Shown piece by piece: positions 1-7,694 of a DNA stretch of 64,000 nucleotides (position 1 is its first letter; each line of letters begins with the position of its first letter). Source of the stretch: Granulicella sp. (GTDB lineage Bacteria; Acidobacteriota; Terriglobia; Terriglobales; Acidobacteriaceae); assembly GCA_027450185.1 (NCBI GenBank), contig DAIDKF010000008.1, forward strand, positions 1-64,000. Direction: 5' to 3'. The position numbers were made by a program, and so were the translations under genes. The notes under the pieces were generated by a model. That model did not search any database and had not been told where the DNA came from. It saw only the letters and a list, made by a program, of their open reading frames with translations.

Positions 1-1118
1 CCGAGAGTCTCTTCCATGATCTGTGCGCGTGCTTCCACGAAGACGCGATGCACCGCAGGAGACAACGAGTGCAACTCCGCAACGCCGCGAGTGGCAACGA
101 GCAACCGGAGAGAGTATTCGCCCTGCGATTTCTTATCGAGCGAGCGAATGACTTCGCCGAGGTCATCTACGGCATTGTTTGCGGCTTTGGCCCCCGCTCC
201 GGTATCGAGCGATGCCGTATCCTTCCCCGCCATGACACGCGAGAGCACCCCAACTTTGAAGAACGAGATGAACTTCTCCTGCTGGTCGATCTCATGCCGG
301 GCCGTCGCCGTTGACTTGGGCCGCCACGTCGAGCACAGGATGCTGTCGCAGTCGAGCTTCAGCAGGTTCGCAAAGAGGCAGGGGCGGGATGCCTCCGGCG
401 TCGTTTTCAGCGAATACATCTGCACATACCGCTTGCCGATGTGCAGGTGATCGCTCTCCCACGAGACGGGGTTCTGCACGACCTGGCGGTCCACGCCGGT
501 ATCGCTGCGGAGGCATCCCCATTCCGCCCAGTCCTCAAGATTGAACAGATAGCTGAAGAACTGAAACGCACCTTGCTTGTCCAACAGCCGCAGCCCGATG
601 GTGCTGCCGAGATTTCCGGCGAGCAAGGTGGCTGTCTTCTCAAGCTCTGCCAGCATCCTGGACGTTGCAGCGGCATTCTCCTGCGGCCTGCGGTCGAAGG
701 CTTTTACCCTGGATGGCTCAAGAGTCAGGCACCAATGCAAGTCGATTCGGCGAAAGGCTGCGGTCTGCTCCAGAAACTCAAGTCGGTCGCATACAAACGC
801 GTGCGTAACCGAATTGCGGTAACTCTGCTGACGGGGCAGATCGTACCCAGAGCGGACGCGCGCGTACTGATAAAGCGCTGCGCCTTCCGGTAGACCTCGC
901 AAAGCGCCTTCGATCATGCGGAGCTGCGATTCAAGCTCCTGGTCGGTTAGACCCTCTTCATCCACTCCGGAGAGTTCAAAGAGGCATCCATAGCCGCCGC
1001 CCTTGAGTGCGAAGATGTGGTCGTTGACGAAGCGCGCAATCGGAACGACGCTGCACGCGGCTCCGGCCTTGGCGAACCACGGAACGTATTTGCTCTGCTC
1101 AGTATTTACGCGGGTCAT
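1..1118 (-). CDS. VirB4/TrbE-family conjugation ATPase, partial (N-terminal 372 residues)
   Basis: An open frame starts at ATG 1118 and runs without a stop to the window edge. The protein begins MTRVNTEQSKYVPWF, contains the N-terminal signature region of VirB4/CagE/TrbE proteins (GAxxSVVPIARFVNDHIFALKGG), and has the usual pre-ATPase region with a FSY..NLEDWAEW-type stretch. Walker motifs would lie beyond the window. VirB4 is the cytoplasmic ATPase that energises pilus assembly and DNA transfer. The start overlaps the 3' end of the VirB3 gene by 20 bp, as is usual in virB/trb operons. The family call rests on order and residue pattern. Confidence 0.78.
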   Translation of the reverse strand, partial: MTRVNTEQSKYVPWFAKAGAACSVVPIARFVNDHIFALKGGGYGCLFELSGVDEEGLTDQELESQLRMIEGALRGLPEGAALYQYARVRSGYDLPRQQSYRNSVTHAFVCDRLEFLEQTAAFRRIDLHWCLTLEPSRVKAFDRRPQENAAATSRMLAELEKTATLLAGNLGSTIGLRLLDKQGAFQFFSYLFNLEDWAEWGCLRSDTGVDRQVVQNPVSWESDHLHIGKRYVQMYSLKTTPEASRPCLFANLLKLDCDSILCSTWRPKSTATARHEIDQQEKFISFFKVGVLSRVMAGKDTASLDTGAGAKAANNAVDDLGEVIRSLDKKSQGEYSLRLLVATRGVAELHSLSPAVHRVFVEARAQIMEETL

Positions 1119-1362
1119 AGTAGCTCCGCTGGTTGAGGCTCAGGCCCCAGAGCTGGAACATCTTCGGGTGTTTGCGGATGATGAGCCACGCGCCAACGGC
1201 CAGCGTGGGGAATGCCATCATCGCCAGAAGTCGAAACCCCACGAGGAAAACCGCAACGCAGACGAATACGATCGCCATCCATGCTGTGAGGTCCAATCCG
1301 AGCTTAGCTCGGGGACGATTCAGCGCTTGATTGATTGCCTGCGGTTCTCCTCGCCGAGTCAT
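1099..1362 (-). CDS. VirB3-like conjugal transfer inner-membrane protein
   Basis: This 87-residue protein begins MTRRGEPQAINQALNRP and has two closely spaced hydrophobic segments (about residues 25-60: AWMAIVFVCVAVFLVGF and MMAFPTLAVGAWLII), which is the topology of VirB3/TrbD. The start at 1362 is chosen because a strong Shine-Dalgarno AGGAGGT sits 9 nt upstream. A longer reading of the same frame overlaps the pilin gene and is unlikely. The gene sits between VirB2 and VirB4, the conserved order. VirB3 partners VirB4 at the inner membrane during pilus assembly. Confidence 0.75.
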   Translation of the reverse strand: MTRRGEPQAINQALNRPRAKLGLDLTAWMAIVFVCVAVFLVGFRLLAMMAFPTLAVGAWLIIRKHPKMFQLWGLSLNQRSYYDPRKY

Positions 1363-1376
1363 CGTCGATGTACCTC

Positions 1377-1775
1377 CTACATCGACTGCCCGGTCAGGCT
1401 GCCGATCCAACCGGCTCCCCAGCCGAGAACTCCAGCGACAAACAGAGCGCCGAAGAGTCCGGGAATAGCATCCTGAAACCTCCCCGACATCATGCGAATG
1501 CCGGCGAAGATCAGTCCGCCAAGACAGATGACCGCGCCCGCATACATGGCGAAGGTCTTGAACGTTCCCATGAGCGTCTGTGCTCCGGAGAAGTCCATCG
1601 TGCCCTGTGCATGTGCAGCGCTGGCAAATGAAAGCACAAGAAGTGTTGGTGCCAACACTCGGATCAGATGGGAGAGTTGCTGTTGAGGAGCCTGGAATAG
1701 CCGCCGGATGGCGGGAGGATAGGGCAACCGAGAGGAACGGCTTTCCAATCGGAGGAGACGGCGGAATGGGATCAC
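1377..1775 (-). CDS. TrbC/VirB2-like conjugative pilin
   Basis: This 132-residue protein has a GTG start preceded by GGAGGT at 7 nt. A long N-terminal leader ends in LLVLSFASAAHAQG, a typical signal-peptide cleavage region. It is followed by two hydrophobic helices, YAGAVICLGGLIFAGIRM and LFGALFVAGVLGWGAGWI, which is the TrbC/VirB2 pilin layout. It is the first gene of the visible transfer operon, upstream of VirB3 and VirB4. The mature pilin would be about 75 residues and form the conjugation pilus subunit. Confidence 0.8.
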   Translation of the reverse strand: MIPFRRLLRLESRSSRLPYPPAIRRLFQAPQQQLSHLIRVLAPTLLVLSFASAAHAQGTMDFSGAQTLMGTFKTFAMYAGAVICLGGLIFAGIRMMSGRFQDAIPGLFGALFVAGVLGWGAGWIGSLTGQSM

Positions 1776-1865
1776 TTTGCACCTCCGCTGACAGGGCGTT
1801 CGTCAGCTATGGCGCAAAGCTATTTCGAGTCGAAACGCCGCGTCCAATAACTTTTCGGGAGAGAT

Positions 1866-1884
1866 CTATTCCGGTTAGGAATAG
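1866..1884. promoter_or_regulatory. Inverted repeat upstream of the conjugation operon
   Basis: Perfect 7-bp inverted repeat CTATTCC-GGTTA-GGAATAG, about 90 bp upstream of the VirB2 start and in the gap between two minus-strand genes. There is no T-tract on either side, so an operator for a transfer regulator is more likely than a terminator. The function is inferred. Confidence 0.4.
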
Positions 1885-1938
1885 TCGGTGCAACTAGGCG
1901 GTCTTCAGGAGGCCGTTGGACAACGATGAGGACGCGAA

Positions 1939-2154
1939 TCAAAGGGGGAGTTCGATTTCAAGGATCGTTGAGGGCTCACCAACCCCGCCCTTATAAAGGA
2001 CGGCTTGTGCGCTCAGCTTGGCTGAGGCAGAAAATGCAAACGATGTGCCGTCGCTAAAGGTAAGAGAAAGCTCCTGCTCATCATTCCTCGTGCTTAGCAG
2101 TTTCGCGCAGGAGATTTCCTTACCAACGAGTTCAGGAACCTCGATCTCGTTCAT
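1939..2154 (-). CDS. Small protein of unknown function (71 aa)
   Basis: The frame MNEIEVPELVGKEIS...EIELPL encodes a small soluble protein of mostly beta-prone sequence with no recognised motif. The start at 2154 follows AAGGAT; a longer frame to 2187 adds 11 residues without a better ribosome site. It lies between the XRE regulator and the transfer genes in the same orientation as the latter, so it may be an accessory gene of the element. No function is assigned. Confidence 0.5.
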   Translation of the reverse strand: MNEIEVPELVGKEISCAKLLSTRNDEQELSLTFSDGTSFAFSASAKLSAQAVLYKGGVGEPSTILEIELPL

Positions 2155-2300
2155 TCTTTTCGATCCTTCCGTATGGGTGCCCATCAATCATAAGAGAGAA
2201 AGGCTAGGACTCAGGCGGTAATCAATATCCCACAGCAAATTTCGCTTTAGCACTCCCAATGCGCTCACTGGAGGCATTCCTGCCGCCTAGTTCCGCAAAG

Positions 2301-2351
2301 GGTACGCCTGGGCAATGTTGTGCATGAACAACATTGCACCTTGAGCGTACC
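2301..2351. promoter_or_regulatory. Nested inverted repeat ahead of the XRE regulator
   Basis: An inner perfect 10-bp inverted repeat GCAATGTTGT-GCATGA-ACAACATTGC (2312-2337) is enclosed by an outer 7-bp inverted repeat, GGTACGC (2301-2307) and GCGTACC (2345-2351). It ends 15 bp before the GTG start of the XRE gene. The position suggests an autoregulatory operator, or a 5'-UTR hairpin able to hide the start region. Confidence 0.6.
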
Positions 2352-2365
2352 GCGACCCTTGAAAG

Positions 2366-2581
2366 GTGGCAAACGATATTTGTGTGAGGTTCGGGCGAAG
2401 ACTACGAGAGCTGCGGGAGGACCGTGGCTGGAGTCAGGATTATCTCGCTCAAACATCAGGCATCGGTCGTACCCACATCTCACAGCTTGAGAACGGTCGC
2501 CGTGAGGCAGGCCTCAGAATGTTGGAAACGCTGGCTGGCGTTTTTGAAGTAACTGCGGCGGAGCTCCTCAAGGGTGTATAG
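2366..2581 (+). CDS. XRE-family (Cro/C1-type) transcriptional regulator
   Basis: The 71-residue protein is essentially one helix-turn-helix domain: GRRLRELREDRGWSQDYLAQTSG at about 10-32, followed by the recognition stretch IGRTHISQLENGRREA and LETLAGVFEV. This is the classic lambda-repressor/SinR-type fold. Start is GTG at 2366; a second GTG at 2384 would drop the first six residues. The large palindrome just upstream is a natural binding site for a dimer of this protein. Neighbouring element genes suggest control of transfer or of the Fic gene. It is the only plus-strand gene of the element. Confidence 0.85.
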   Translation: MANDICVRFGRRLRELREDRGWSQDYLAQTSGIGRTHISQLENGRREAGLRMLETLAGVFEVTAAELLKGV

Positions 2582-2602
2582 CGCCGAATCCAGCTGGAAG
2601 TC

Positions 2603-4162
2603 TCACGGTCTGAGCGAAATGGGTGGCAACGGATCTCCGTCGAGCCGGTGCCTGGTGAGCCCAGCCAGGAAATCGGTAAAGGGCACAATGTCGCCGCTCA
2701 CGCTCGCTCGTTCCAGCGCGTTCATATAAGCGGCGCGGTTGGAGACGGGGACAACAGTCCACGGGTATCCGCCTGCGGCCATCATCAAATTCATCAGGAA
2801 GCGCCCGATACGTCCGTTTCCATCCATATAAGGATGGATGTAGACAAAGAAGAAGTGTCCAAGGACGACGCGCACCGCAGGATGTTTCTCCTCGCGGAGC
2901 AAGTCGAAGAACGCTGGCATGGCATCCCGGACGGCGTCAGGATTGAGTGGGACGTGCATGGACTTGCGGATGTAGACCTGGCCGTTCCTGTATCCGGCGA
3001 GGTCTGAGGGTTTTAGGAGGCCGGAGGCGATGCTGGGAGCGAACAACTCCCGATACCACTGTCCGTGGTCGTCGTCGGCAACCTGTCCTGGATTGCCGCC
3101 CTTCAGCACCTTGCCAACTCCTTCCTGAACTGATTGGAAGGCCAGCCAGTAGCCACGGGCGGCCATCGCATTCCGCTGCTCGCGGTCGTCTTCATTCGCT
3201 TCTGGATTCCAGGAACCGGCGCGCACCCTCTCGATCAGGTCGGCTGTGACCTGATAGCCCTCGATCGACAGGGAATGATAGGCGTCGGTGACGTATGCGT
3301 CCGTGACCCGCTTTAGATAGCCTTTGGTGTCGCGCGGGAGGCCGGGCGCGTTCGGGAATCGCTCAATGACTGGCCCTCGCATTTTCTGCCAGAGCAGCCG
3401 GATGCGGTTCACGTAAGGGGACGTTTCTCGACTGTGAGAAGAGAGAGTCGGCCTATCCTCGAACGGGTCGGTTTCTCGAACCGCGTATCCGGCTGCCGTC
3501 ATTGTCTTCACGATGTCGTCCGCGATGCGGTCGCGCCCGACGTTCCGAAATCCTCCGGCCAGCCGTCCGGCTATGACCGTGCGACCTCCGTCCAAGAGTC
3601 TTCGCAGAATGTCGGAGGCGTCTCGAATCGTCAACAAAACCGCTCGAACATCCGTGGGATTGTTCGAGTAGAAATGGACGGATGCCTCGATCAAAGCGGA
3701 TTCGGGGGAGAAGACTTGGAGGTCTTCAACCGTTTGGCGATCCTGGCTGCTTGGCAGAGCGGCCCGCAAATCAAGCAGGCTGGTGCCATGGGGCAGATTG
3801 GTGACTTTATTACGGCCTCTTGGCGCTCGGACAACGAGCTGTTTCGGAACGGTTCGATTGCCGGCGTGAAGAGAGAGAGACTGTTCGGGGGAGAGGCACC
3901 ACTGGGTGTTGAAGCGTTGCCTCAGATACACAGCGCAAAACTGCCAATAAGACGCATACCAGGCGGTACTCTCGCCTTCTACATCATCGGGTCGGCTCGG
4001 GATCAACCAACCGTTCATCACCCGTAAGAGAAAGCCGTTGGTCAGCAACCTGTCCCGGTGGGTGCGCGAAATGTCTTTGGCGCGGATCGCCGCTCCATAT
4101 TTACGTTGGAGCTTTGCAAGAATCTCCAGAGATTCGGCGAGCTTTTCTGAGGGAGTAGGCAT
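2603..4162 (-). CDS. Fic-domain AMPylase-type protein with winged-helix-like N-terminus
   Basis: This 519-residue protein carries the complete Fic motif HPYMDGNGRIGR (about residues 443-454) with the catalytic His and the anion-hole GNGR. Upstream, SLSIEG at about 297-302 matches the (S/T)xxxE(G/N) inhibitory helix of self-inhibited class II Fic proteins, so it should be autoinhibited rather than need a separate antitoxin. Residues 17-60 resemble an AbiEi-type winged helix (KYGAAIRAKDISRTHRDRLLTNGFLLRV). Fic enzymes transfer AMP or other phospho-groups to protein hydroxyls. The frame extends to 4222, but the ATG at 4162 has GGAA 7 nt upstream and avoids translating a repeat array. A role in defence or element maintenance is inferred from location. 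Confidence 0.85.
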   Translation of the reverse strand: MPTPSEKLAESLEILAKLQRKYGAAIRAKDISRTHRDRLLTNGFLLRVMNGWLIPSRPDDVEGESTAWYASYWQFCAVYLRQRFNTQWCLSPEQSLSLHAGNRTVPKQLVVRAPRGRNKVTNLPHGTSLLDLRAALPSSQDRQTVEDLQVFSPESALIEASVHFYSNNPTDVRAVLLTIRDASDILRRLLDGGRTVIAGRLAGGFRNVGRDRIADDIVKTMTAAGYAVRETDPFEDRPTLSSHSRETSPYVNRIRLLWQKMRGPVIERFPNAPGLPRDTKGYLKRVTDAYVTDAYHSLSIEGYQVTADLIERVRAGSWNPEANEDDREQRNAMAARGYWLAFQSVQEGVGKVLKGGNPGQVADDDHGQWYRELFAPSIASGLLKPSDLAGYRNGQVYIRKSMHVPLNPDAVRDAMPAFFDLLREEKHPAVRVVLGHFFFVYIHPYMDGNGRIGRFLMNLMMAAGGYPWTVVPVSNRAAYMNALERASVSGDIVPFTDFLAGLTRHRLDGDPLPPISLRP

Positions 4163-4172
4163 GGTGTGTTCC

Positions 4173-4244
4173 GTTAGCTTTTTCGGTCGTGCTTCGATTA
4201 GCTTATTTTGTTGTACTCTCATTAGCTTATTCTGTCGATTCGCT
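4173..4244. repeat. Three tandem 24-bp repeats at the Fic gene start
   Basis: Three units with period exactly 24 bp start at 4173, 4197 and 4221. The shared core on the plus strand is (A/G)TTAGCTT(A/T)TT; a weak fourth unit may follow at 4245. They sit directly upstream of the preferred Fic start. On the minus strand each core reads AATAAGCTAAT-like, AT-rich in a GC-rich setting. Operator-like iterons are the likely role. If the longer start is used they would encode an 8-residue repeat with (N/K)KL cores. Confidence 0.6.
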
Positions 4245-4344
4245 CGCTATTTGTTCGACGCAGGAAGGCGAAGTCGGCCAGTGGGAAGGGCAGTCAGAAG
4301 TGGATGTCCTCACTTCAGATTGAAGACCGTTTTACCCACGTTTC

Positions 4345-4706
4345 GGCAGAGGTCGGTTCTCAATAACCCGCGTAAGAGGCGCAAGTTGAAAGTCCAACTG
4401 ACCTACGAGGGTCTCTGATGAGCGCTCAACGAGGGCTTATCGGACCCACGACCTCTGCCTTTAGGGCAGAGGTTTCGGCAGAGGTTTAGAGGGCAGAGGT
4501 CATGGGTCCGTTAAGGGTCCAATAACCGTTGCCATGCGTTTCTCAGGGAGCCAAAACGGGCCATTCGTGCCCCTGATTTCTATAACTTACGCGTTGAAGG
4601 TTCACTGTCACGGCAGAGGTCGCGGGTTCGAGCCCCGTCGTCCCCGCCATCAATCTAAAGGACTTAGATTGATGGGTGACCCCAAAAAGGCAGAGGTCGC
4701 GGGTTC
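4345..4706. other. Attachment-site region with repeated tRNA-derived GGCAGAGGT motifs
   Basis: The 9-bp motif GGCAGAGGT occurs directly at 4345, 4465, 4477, 4492, 4612 and 4689, again at 5973 beyond the integrase, and inverted at 4451, where it forms a hairpin with 4465. The copies at 4612 and 4689 share 18 bp continuing CGCGGGTTC. Several copies are followed by CAATAA. The motif is part of the tRNA 3' fragment at 4611-4649. This fits overlapping remnants of att sites or arm-type integrase sites. No gene is seen from 4245 to 4727. Confidence 0.6.
4611..4649 (+). other. tRNA 3'-end fragment (att site core)
   Basis: This stretch reads as the 3' part of a tRNA: 3' anticodon-stem CGGCA, variable loop GAGGTC, T arm GCGGG-TTCGAGC-CCCGT, acceptor strand CGTCCCC, discriminator G and CCA. 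The matching 5' half (acceptor GGGGACG) is absent upstream. It lies next to a tyrosine integrase, so it is most likely the displaced tRNA end left by site-specific integration. The intact tRNA would be at the other end of the element. Confidence 0.7.
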
Positions 4707-4727
4707 AATAAAGGTGCAATAAGCACC

Positions 4728-5918
4728 TTAGCCCCCAATCCTCGGGTGCAAAGCACCCTCGGTTTCACCCAGATTCGGCACCATCATCCTTACAACCTTG
4801 CTCTGTGCGGCTCGCTTATGCGAGGTCACTGCCTGCGTGTACACCTCCAGCGTGATCCTGCTGTTGGCGTGCCTCAAGAGCTCCTGTACCGTCTTCACAT
4901 CTTCCCCGTTCGCCTTCAGCAACGTGCCGAAGGTGTGGCGGAAGGTGTGCCAGCCGATCTGTTTGTTGATCCCGTTCGCTCTCGCAACCGGGCGTATATG
5001 ACGCTTCATGAGGTTGTCAGGCCAGAAAGGCTGCTTGCCCCGCATGGCCTCACTGGCAAAGACGTAATCATCCAGTCCGGCGTAGTCGCTCTGCCGACGC
5101 CACCGCAACAGGTCTTCCGCCATGTAGGAATCGAGCGGCACCGGCTTCGCAGACGCTTCCGTCTTGCAGTCGCCGATGACCTGATGCCAGATCGAACGGG
5201 TGACGTTGAGTTCCAGGTTCTCGAAATCGACATCCCTCCAACGCAGGGCCAGGAGTTCACTGACCCTGAGGCCCGTTCCCGCGTCGAGCAGAGCCAGGGT
5301 GCGCTCACGCACGCCGAGCTTGCTCAAGAGCAGTTGGACTTCCCAGAGTTCGAGAACATCGGGCACGCGTTCCCTCTTCGCACTCTGGCGCACGAGCTTG
5401 ATCGGATTTTTGTCCGTCCACTCGTAACGCATCGCATGTGTGAAGAGCGCGCTCATCAGATTACGAATCTTTGCCTTTGTCCCTCTCGCCCGCTTGATGC
5501 CATCGAGCCATTCCTCAACCACCACCGGTTTGACCTGCTCTAACTTGAGCTCTCCCCAACGTGGAAGTATCCAGTTGTCGAGATAGCTTTCGTAGCCTGC
5601 TCGCGTTGCATAGGACTTGCGGCCGTTGCGCTCACCTGCCAGTTCTTTCAGCCTGTAGTGCGCGACGAGTGCAGCGATTGTGTCTGGCCCGCCTTCAGCC
5701 TGCGGGGTTTGTTGGTTTGCATCCATGCGCAACGCTTGTTCTGCTTTGAGGGCGGATGCTTCGCTAGCGAGTGCGTCTACTGTTCCAACGATGGCCTTGC
5801 GATACTTGGTCTCGCCATCCGTTCCAGTCTCGCGCCACCGAAACACCCATACATCAGGCCCGCTACGCCGCTTTTCGCGTTGCACGCTTCCTTGTTGATA
5901 CCGTGTGCGCTGTGACAT
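4728..5918 (-). CDS. int: Tyrosine recombinase/phage-type integrase
   Basis: This 396-residue protein has the three-part plan of tyrosine integrases: an N-terminal arm-binding part (RYQQGSVQREKRRSGPDVWVFRW), a SAM-like core-binding domain (about 90-180) and a C-terminal catalytic domain. Catalytic residues are visible: Arg in GTGLRVSELLALRW, Lys in the ASAKPVPL beta-hairpin, HTFRHTFGTLL (HxxR), the second His in LLRHANSRITLEVYTQ and the nucleophile Tyr in VYTQ. Start at 5918 has AGGAGA upstream. It catalyses integration and excision at the neighbouring tRNA-type att sites. The family is close to integrases of islands and conjugative elements. It appears intact. Confidence 0.93.
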   Translation of the reverse strand: MSQRTRYQQGSVQREKRRSGPDVWVFRWRETGTDGETKYRKAIVGTVDALASEASALKAEQALRMDANQQTPQAEGGPDTIAALVAHYRLKELAGERNGRKSYATRAGYESYLDNWILPRWGELKLEQVKPVVVEEWLDGIKRARGTKAKIRNLMSALFTHAMRYEWTDKNPIKLVRQSAKRERVPDVLELWEVQLLLSKLGVRERTLALLDAGTGLRVSELLALRWRDVDFENLELNVTRSIWHQVIGDCKTEASAKPVPLDSYMAEDLLRWRRQSDYAGLDDYVFASEAMRGKQPFWPDNLMKRHIRPVARANGINKQIGWHTFRHTFGTLLKANGEDVKTVQELLRHANSRITLEVYTQAVTSHKRAAQSKVVRMMVPNLGETEGALHPRIGG

Positions 5919-5998
5919 TGAATCTCCTGTCTGGGCGCAACGGCTGGCTCATTTAAGAGTACCGCCGCGCTGGGCAGAGGTCTAATGTTTTTCGGGGG

Positions 5999-6140
5999 TC
6001 AGCTAGCCACCTGTCGCTGTATCCAGTCGGCGATGTCGATCTCGCGGAAGCGCCACAGCTTACCTTATCGCTCACCCAGCAGCTTCATTTGCGCAGGCAC
6101 TCTGTCGCGTAAACCAGCTTCTTTTGCGACTTTCTTCCGG
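5999..6140 (-). pseudogene. HTH/excisionase-like protein remnant with in-frame stop
   Basis: On the minus strand the frame reads VAKEAGLRDRVPAQMKLLG-ER, then a TAA codon, then GKLWRFREIDIADWIQRQVAS and TGA. The second half is the typical end of an excisionase/MerR-like HTH (G+xWRF+xxDIxxW). The stop sits exactly in the wing between the two halves. The reading frame also closes upstream with TGA. As it lies directly upstream of int, it was probably the element's excisionase or a small HTH regulator; loss would lock the element in place. Confidence 0.6.
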
Positions 6141-6206
6141 CCAGTCGCCTGAATTCAAACCGCATTCTTCAATTCACAAGCAAGCAACGCCAGATGCGAA
6201 GCGCCT

Positions 6207-6677
6207 TCACTCTTCCGATACACAAAGGCGGACTCGGCGATCAGTTCCACACTGGCAATCTGCCGCGCAACCAACTCCGGGTCCAGGCTGCGGCTCTCGC
6301 GTACCAACGCGTAGCTGCGGCTCGATATCGCGTATCCGGTTGAGCCCCAGACGGCGCAGGATATGGCTGACCGTGGCCTGGACGATCTGCAGTTCCCGCG
6401 CAATCCGAACCCCGGTCCAGCGCTGGCGGCGCAGGGCCTCGACGCGGACCACCAGTTCGTCCGGCTTGCAACGCGGACGGTGGAAGGGACGGCTGGATCG
6501 GTCGCGCAGACCGGGCATCCCCTGCAAACGATACCGGCGCACCCACTTGGCCGCGCTTTGCCGGCTGAGCCTGCACTCGGCTGCCGCCTCGCGCAGGCTC
6601 AGCCGGCCTTCGAGAACACTCTTCGTCAAATACTCTCGACCTGATAAGGTCAGTCGGGCATGATGGTGGTAGTCCAT
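6207..6677 (-). pseudogene. IS481-family transposase remnant (N-terminal part)
   Basis: The frame opens with MDYHHHARLTLSGREYLTKS and continues with HTH helices (LSLREAAAECRLSRQSAAKWVRRYR, then GVRIARELQIVQATVSHILRRLGLNRI), the N-terminal leucine-zipper/HTH region of IS481 transposases. After about 120 residues the similarity ends; the DDE catalytic core is missing and the frame runs into unrelated sequence (6155-6300). It is therefore a truncated copy. The 145 bp upstream (6678-6824) probably hold the old insertion-sequence end; I did not find a clear terminal repeat pair. Confidence 0.7.
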
Positions 6678-6824
6678 TCGGTCTTCTGTTCAAGCTGTTG
6701 CTTCGCAACTCCAGCTTCACAGTTCTTGATCGAATGGACAACAACCTCTTGATAAGCCACAGCTAGACGCAGCAAAGGCTGCGCAGACTCGCCGCGCAGC
6801 CAATTACTGCATGAGAAAAATAAG

Positions 6825-7694
6825 CTATGGAACCGAGATTGGTGCAGGCGAAGTCTTTGGCGTGCTCAGGTAGCCCGTCACCGTCTTCTTGCCTATATTG
6901 TTTACAACGATCTCGAATAACGCTGGCGTCTTTCCAGAGTAGAACTGAATCGGCTCGTCGAGCGTACGGTCCTTCTTCTCGATGTTCCGGTCGTCGGAGC
7001 TGACGGTGAGCGTGAACTTGGAGTGCTTCATGTCCACCTTCCGCAACTGAAGTTTGATAGTCCCGACATTCTTCGCCGGCGCTCCCTTGTCGAGAGTGAA
7101 CTCGTAATAATTACGATCGCCCTTGTGCTTCAACTCCTCCAGTTCGTTGTGGTTGGTTGCGATCAGACCGCTCATCACACCTGCATCGCCCATCACACGC
7201 GTAAGCTGCGTCTTGGTTGCGGCAAGGTCGGCCTGCGTGTTGGCCACGTCGGTCTTCACTCCGCCTACATCGGTCTTCACGCTCGAGACATCAGACTGCA
7301 CCGCGCCGACCTTCTGCTCGGTCGCCTGCTGCTCGCGTGCCAGCCGCGCAGTCTGAGCCTTGGTCTTCTGCTGCTCGGCCACCAGCGCATCCGACTTGTC
7401 CTCAAGCTGCTTCTGCGTGAGCCCCACGCTTTGAGCCAGCGCCTGACCCTGGGCCTTCATTCGCTCGTTCGTGTCGTCGATCTTCTCCGACAGTGTCGCG
7501 TTCTGCTGCGTTACGGTGGCGAGTTTGGCCTGCGTATCCGAGAGATGATTCTGCAGAGCAAAAGCCCATATCAAGCCACCGAGGGAAACCAGTAGCGCAA
7601 CAATCGCCACGCCTACAAGCCACGCCGCCGGCTGCACGTAGTCATGCCCGTGCGCTCCTACTTCAGTGTTTTCCTTGTCATCGAAAAAGCTCAT
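6825..7694 (-). CDS. Membrane-anchored coiled-coil protein of unknown function
   Basis: The 289-residue protein starts at ATG 7694, with AAGGAGG 10 nt upstream. A short acidic N-terminus is followed by one transmembrane helix (AAWLVGVAIVALLVSLGGLIWAF, about 22-45), then a long Gln/Ala/Thr-rich coiled coil (about 50-180) with repeated SDVSSVKTDVGGVKTDV units. The C-terminal domain (185-289, NYYEFTLDKGAPAKNVGTIKL) is beta-rich, probably periplasmic. No catalytic motif is seen. It stands alone between the mobile element and thiO. It looks like a structural or sensor-type envelope protein; the function is not known to me. Confidence 0.7.
   Translation of the reverse strand: MSFFDDKENTEVGAHGHDYVQPAAWLVGVAIVALLVSLGGLIWAFALQNHLSDTQAKLATVTQQNATLSEKIDDTNERMKAQGQALAQSVGLTQKQLEDKSDALVAEQQKTKAQTARLAREQQATEQKVGAVQSDVSSVKTDVGGVKTDVANTQADLAATKTQLTRVMGDAGVMSGLIATNHNELEELKHKGDRNYYEFTLDKGAPAKNVGTIKLQLRKVDMKHSKFTLTVSSDDRNIEKKDRTLDEPIQFYSGKTPALFEIVVNNIGKKTVTGYLSTPKTSPAPISVP

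Larger units (their letters stand above)
1..6820. mobile_element. Remnant of an integrated conjugative/genomic-island element
   Basis: The segment combines type IV secretion genes (VirB2/3/4), an XRE regulator, a Fic protein, a tyrosine recombinase, an HTH/excisionase remnant, IS481 remnant and several copies of a tRNA 3'-end fragment. Housekeeping-type genes begin after about 6.8 kb. The left end is outside the window. The right limit is inferred from gene content and lies between the IS481 remnant and the membrane protein gene at 6825. Because attachment-site copies lie between the Fic gene and the integrase, two nested elements are possible. Confidence 0.75.

Noticed and set aside
4345-4706. 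CRISPR array
   Set aside because: The repeats are 9-18 bp, irregularly spaced and tRNA-derived, with no cas genes nearby.
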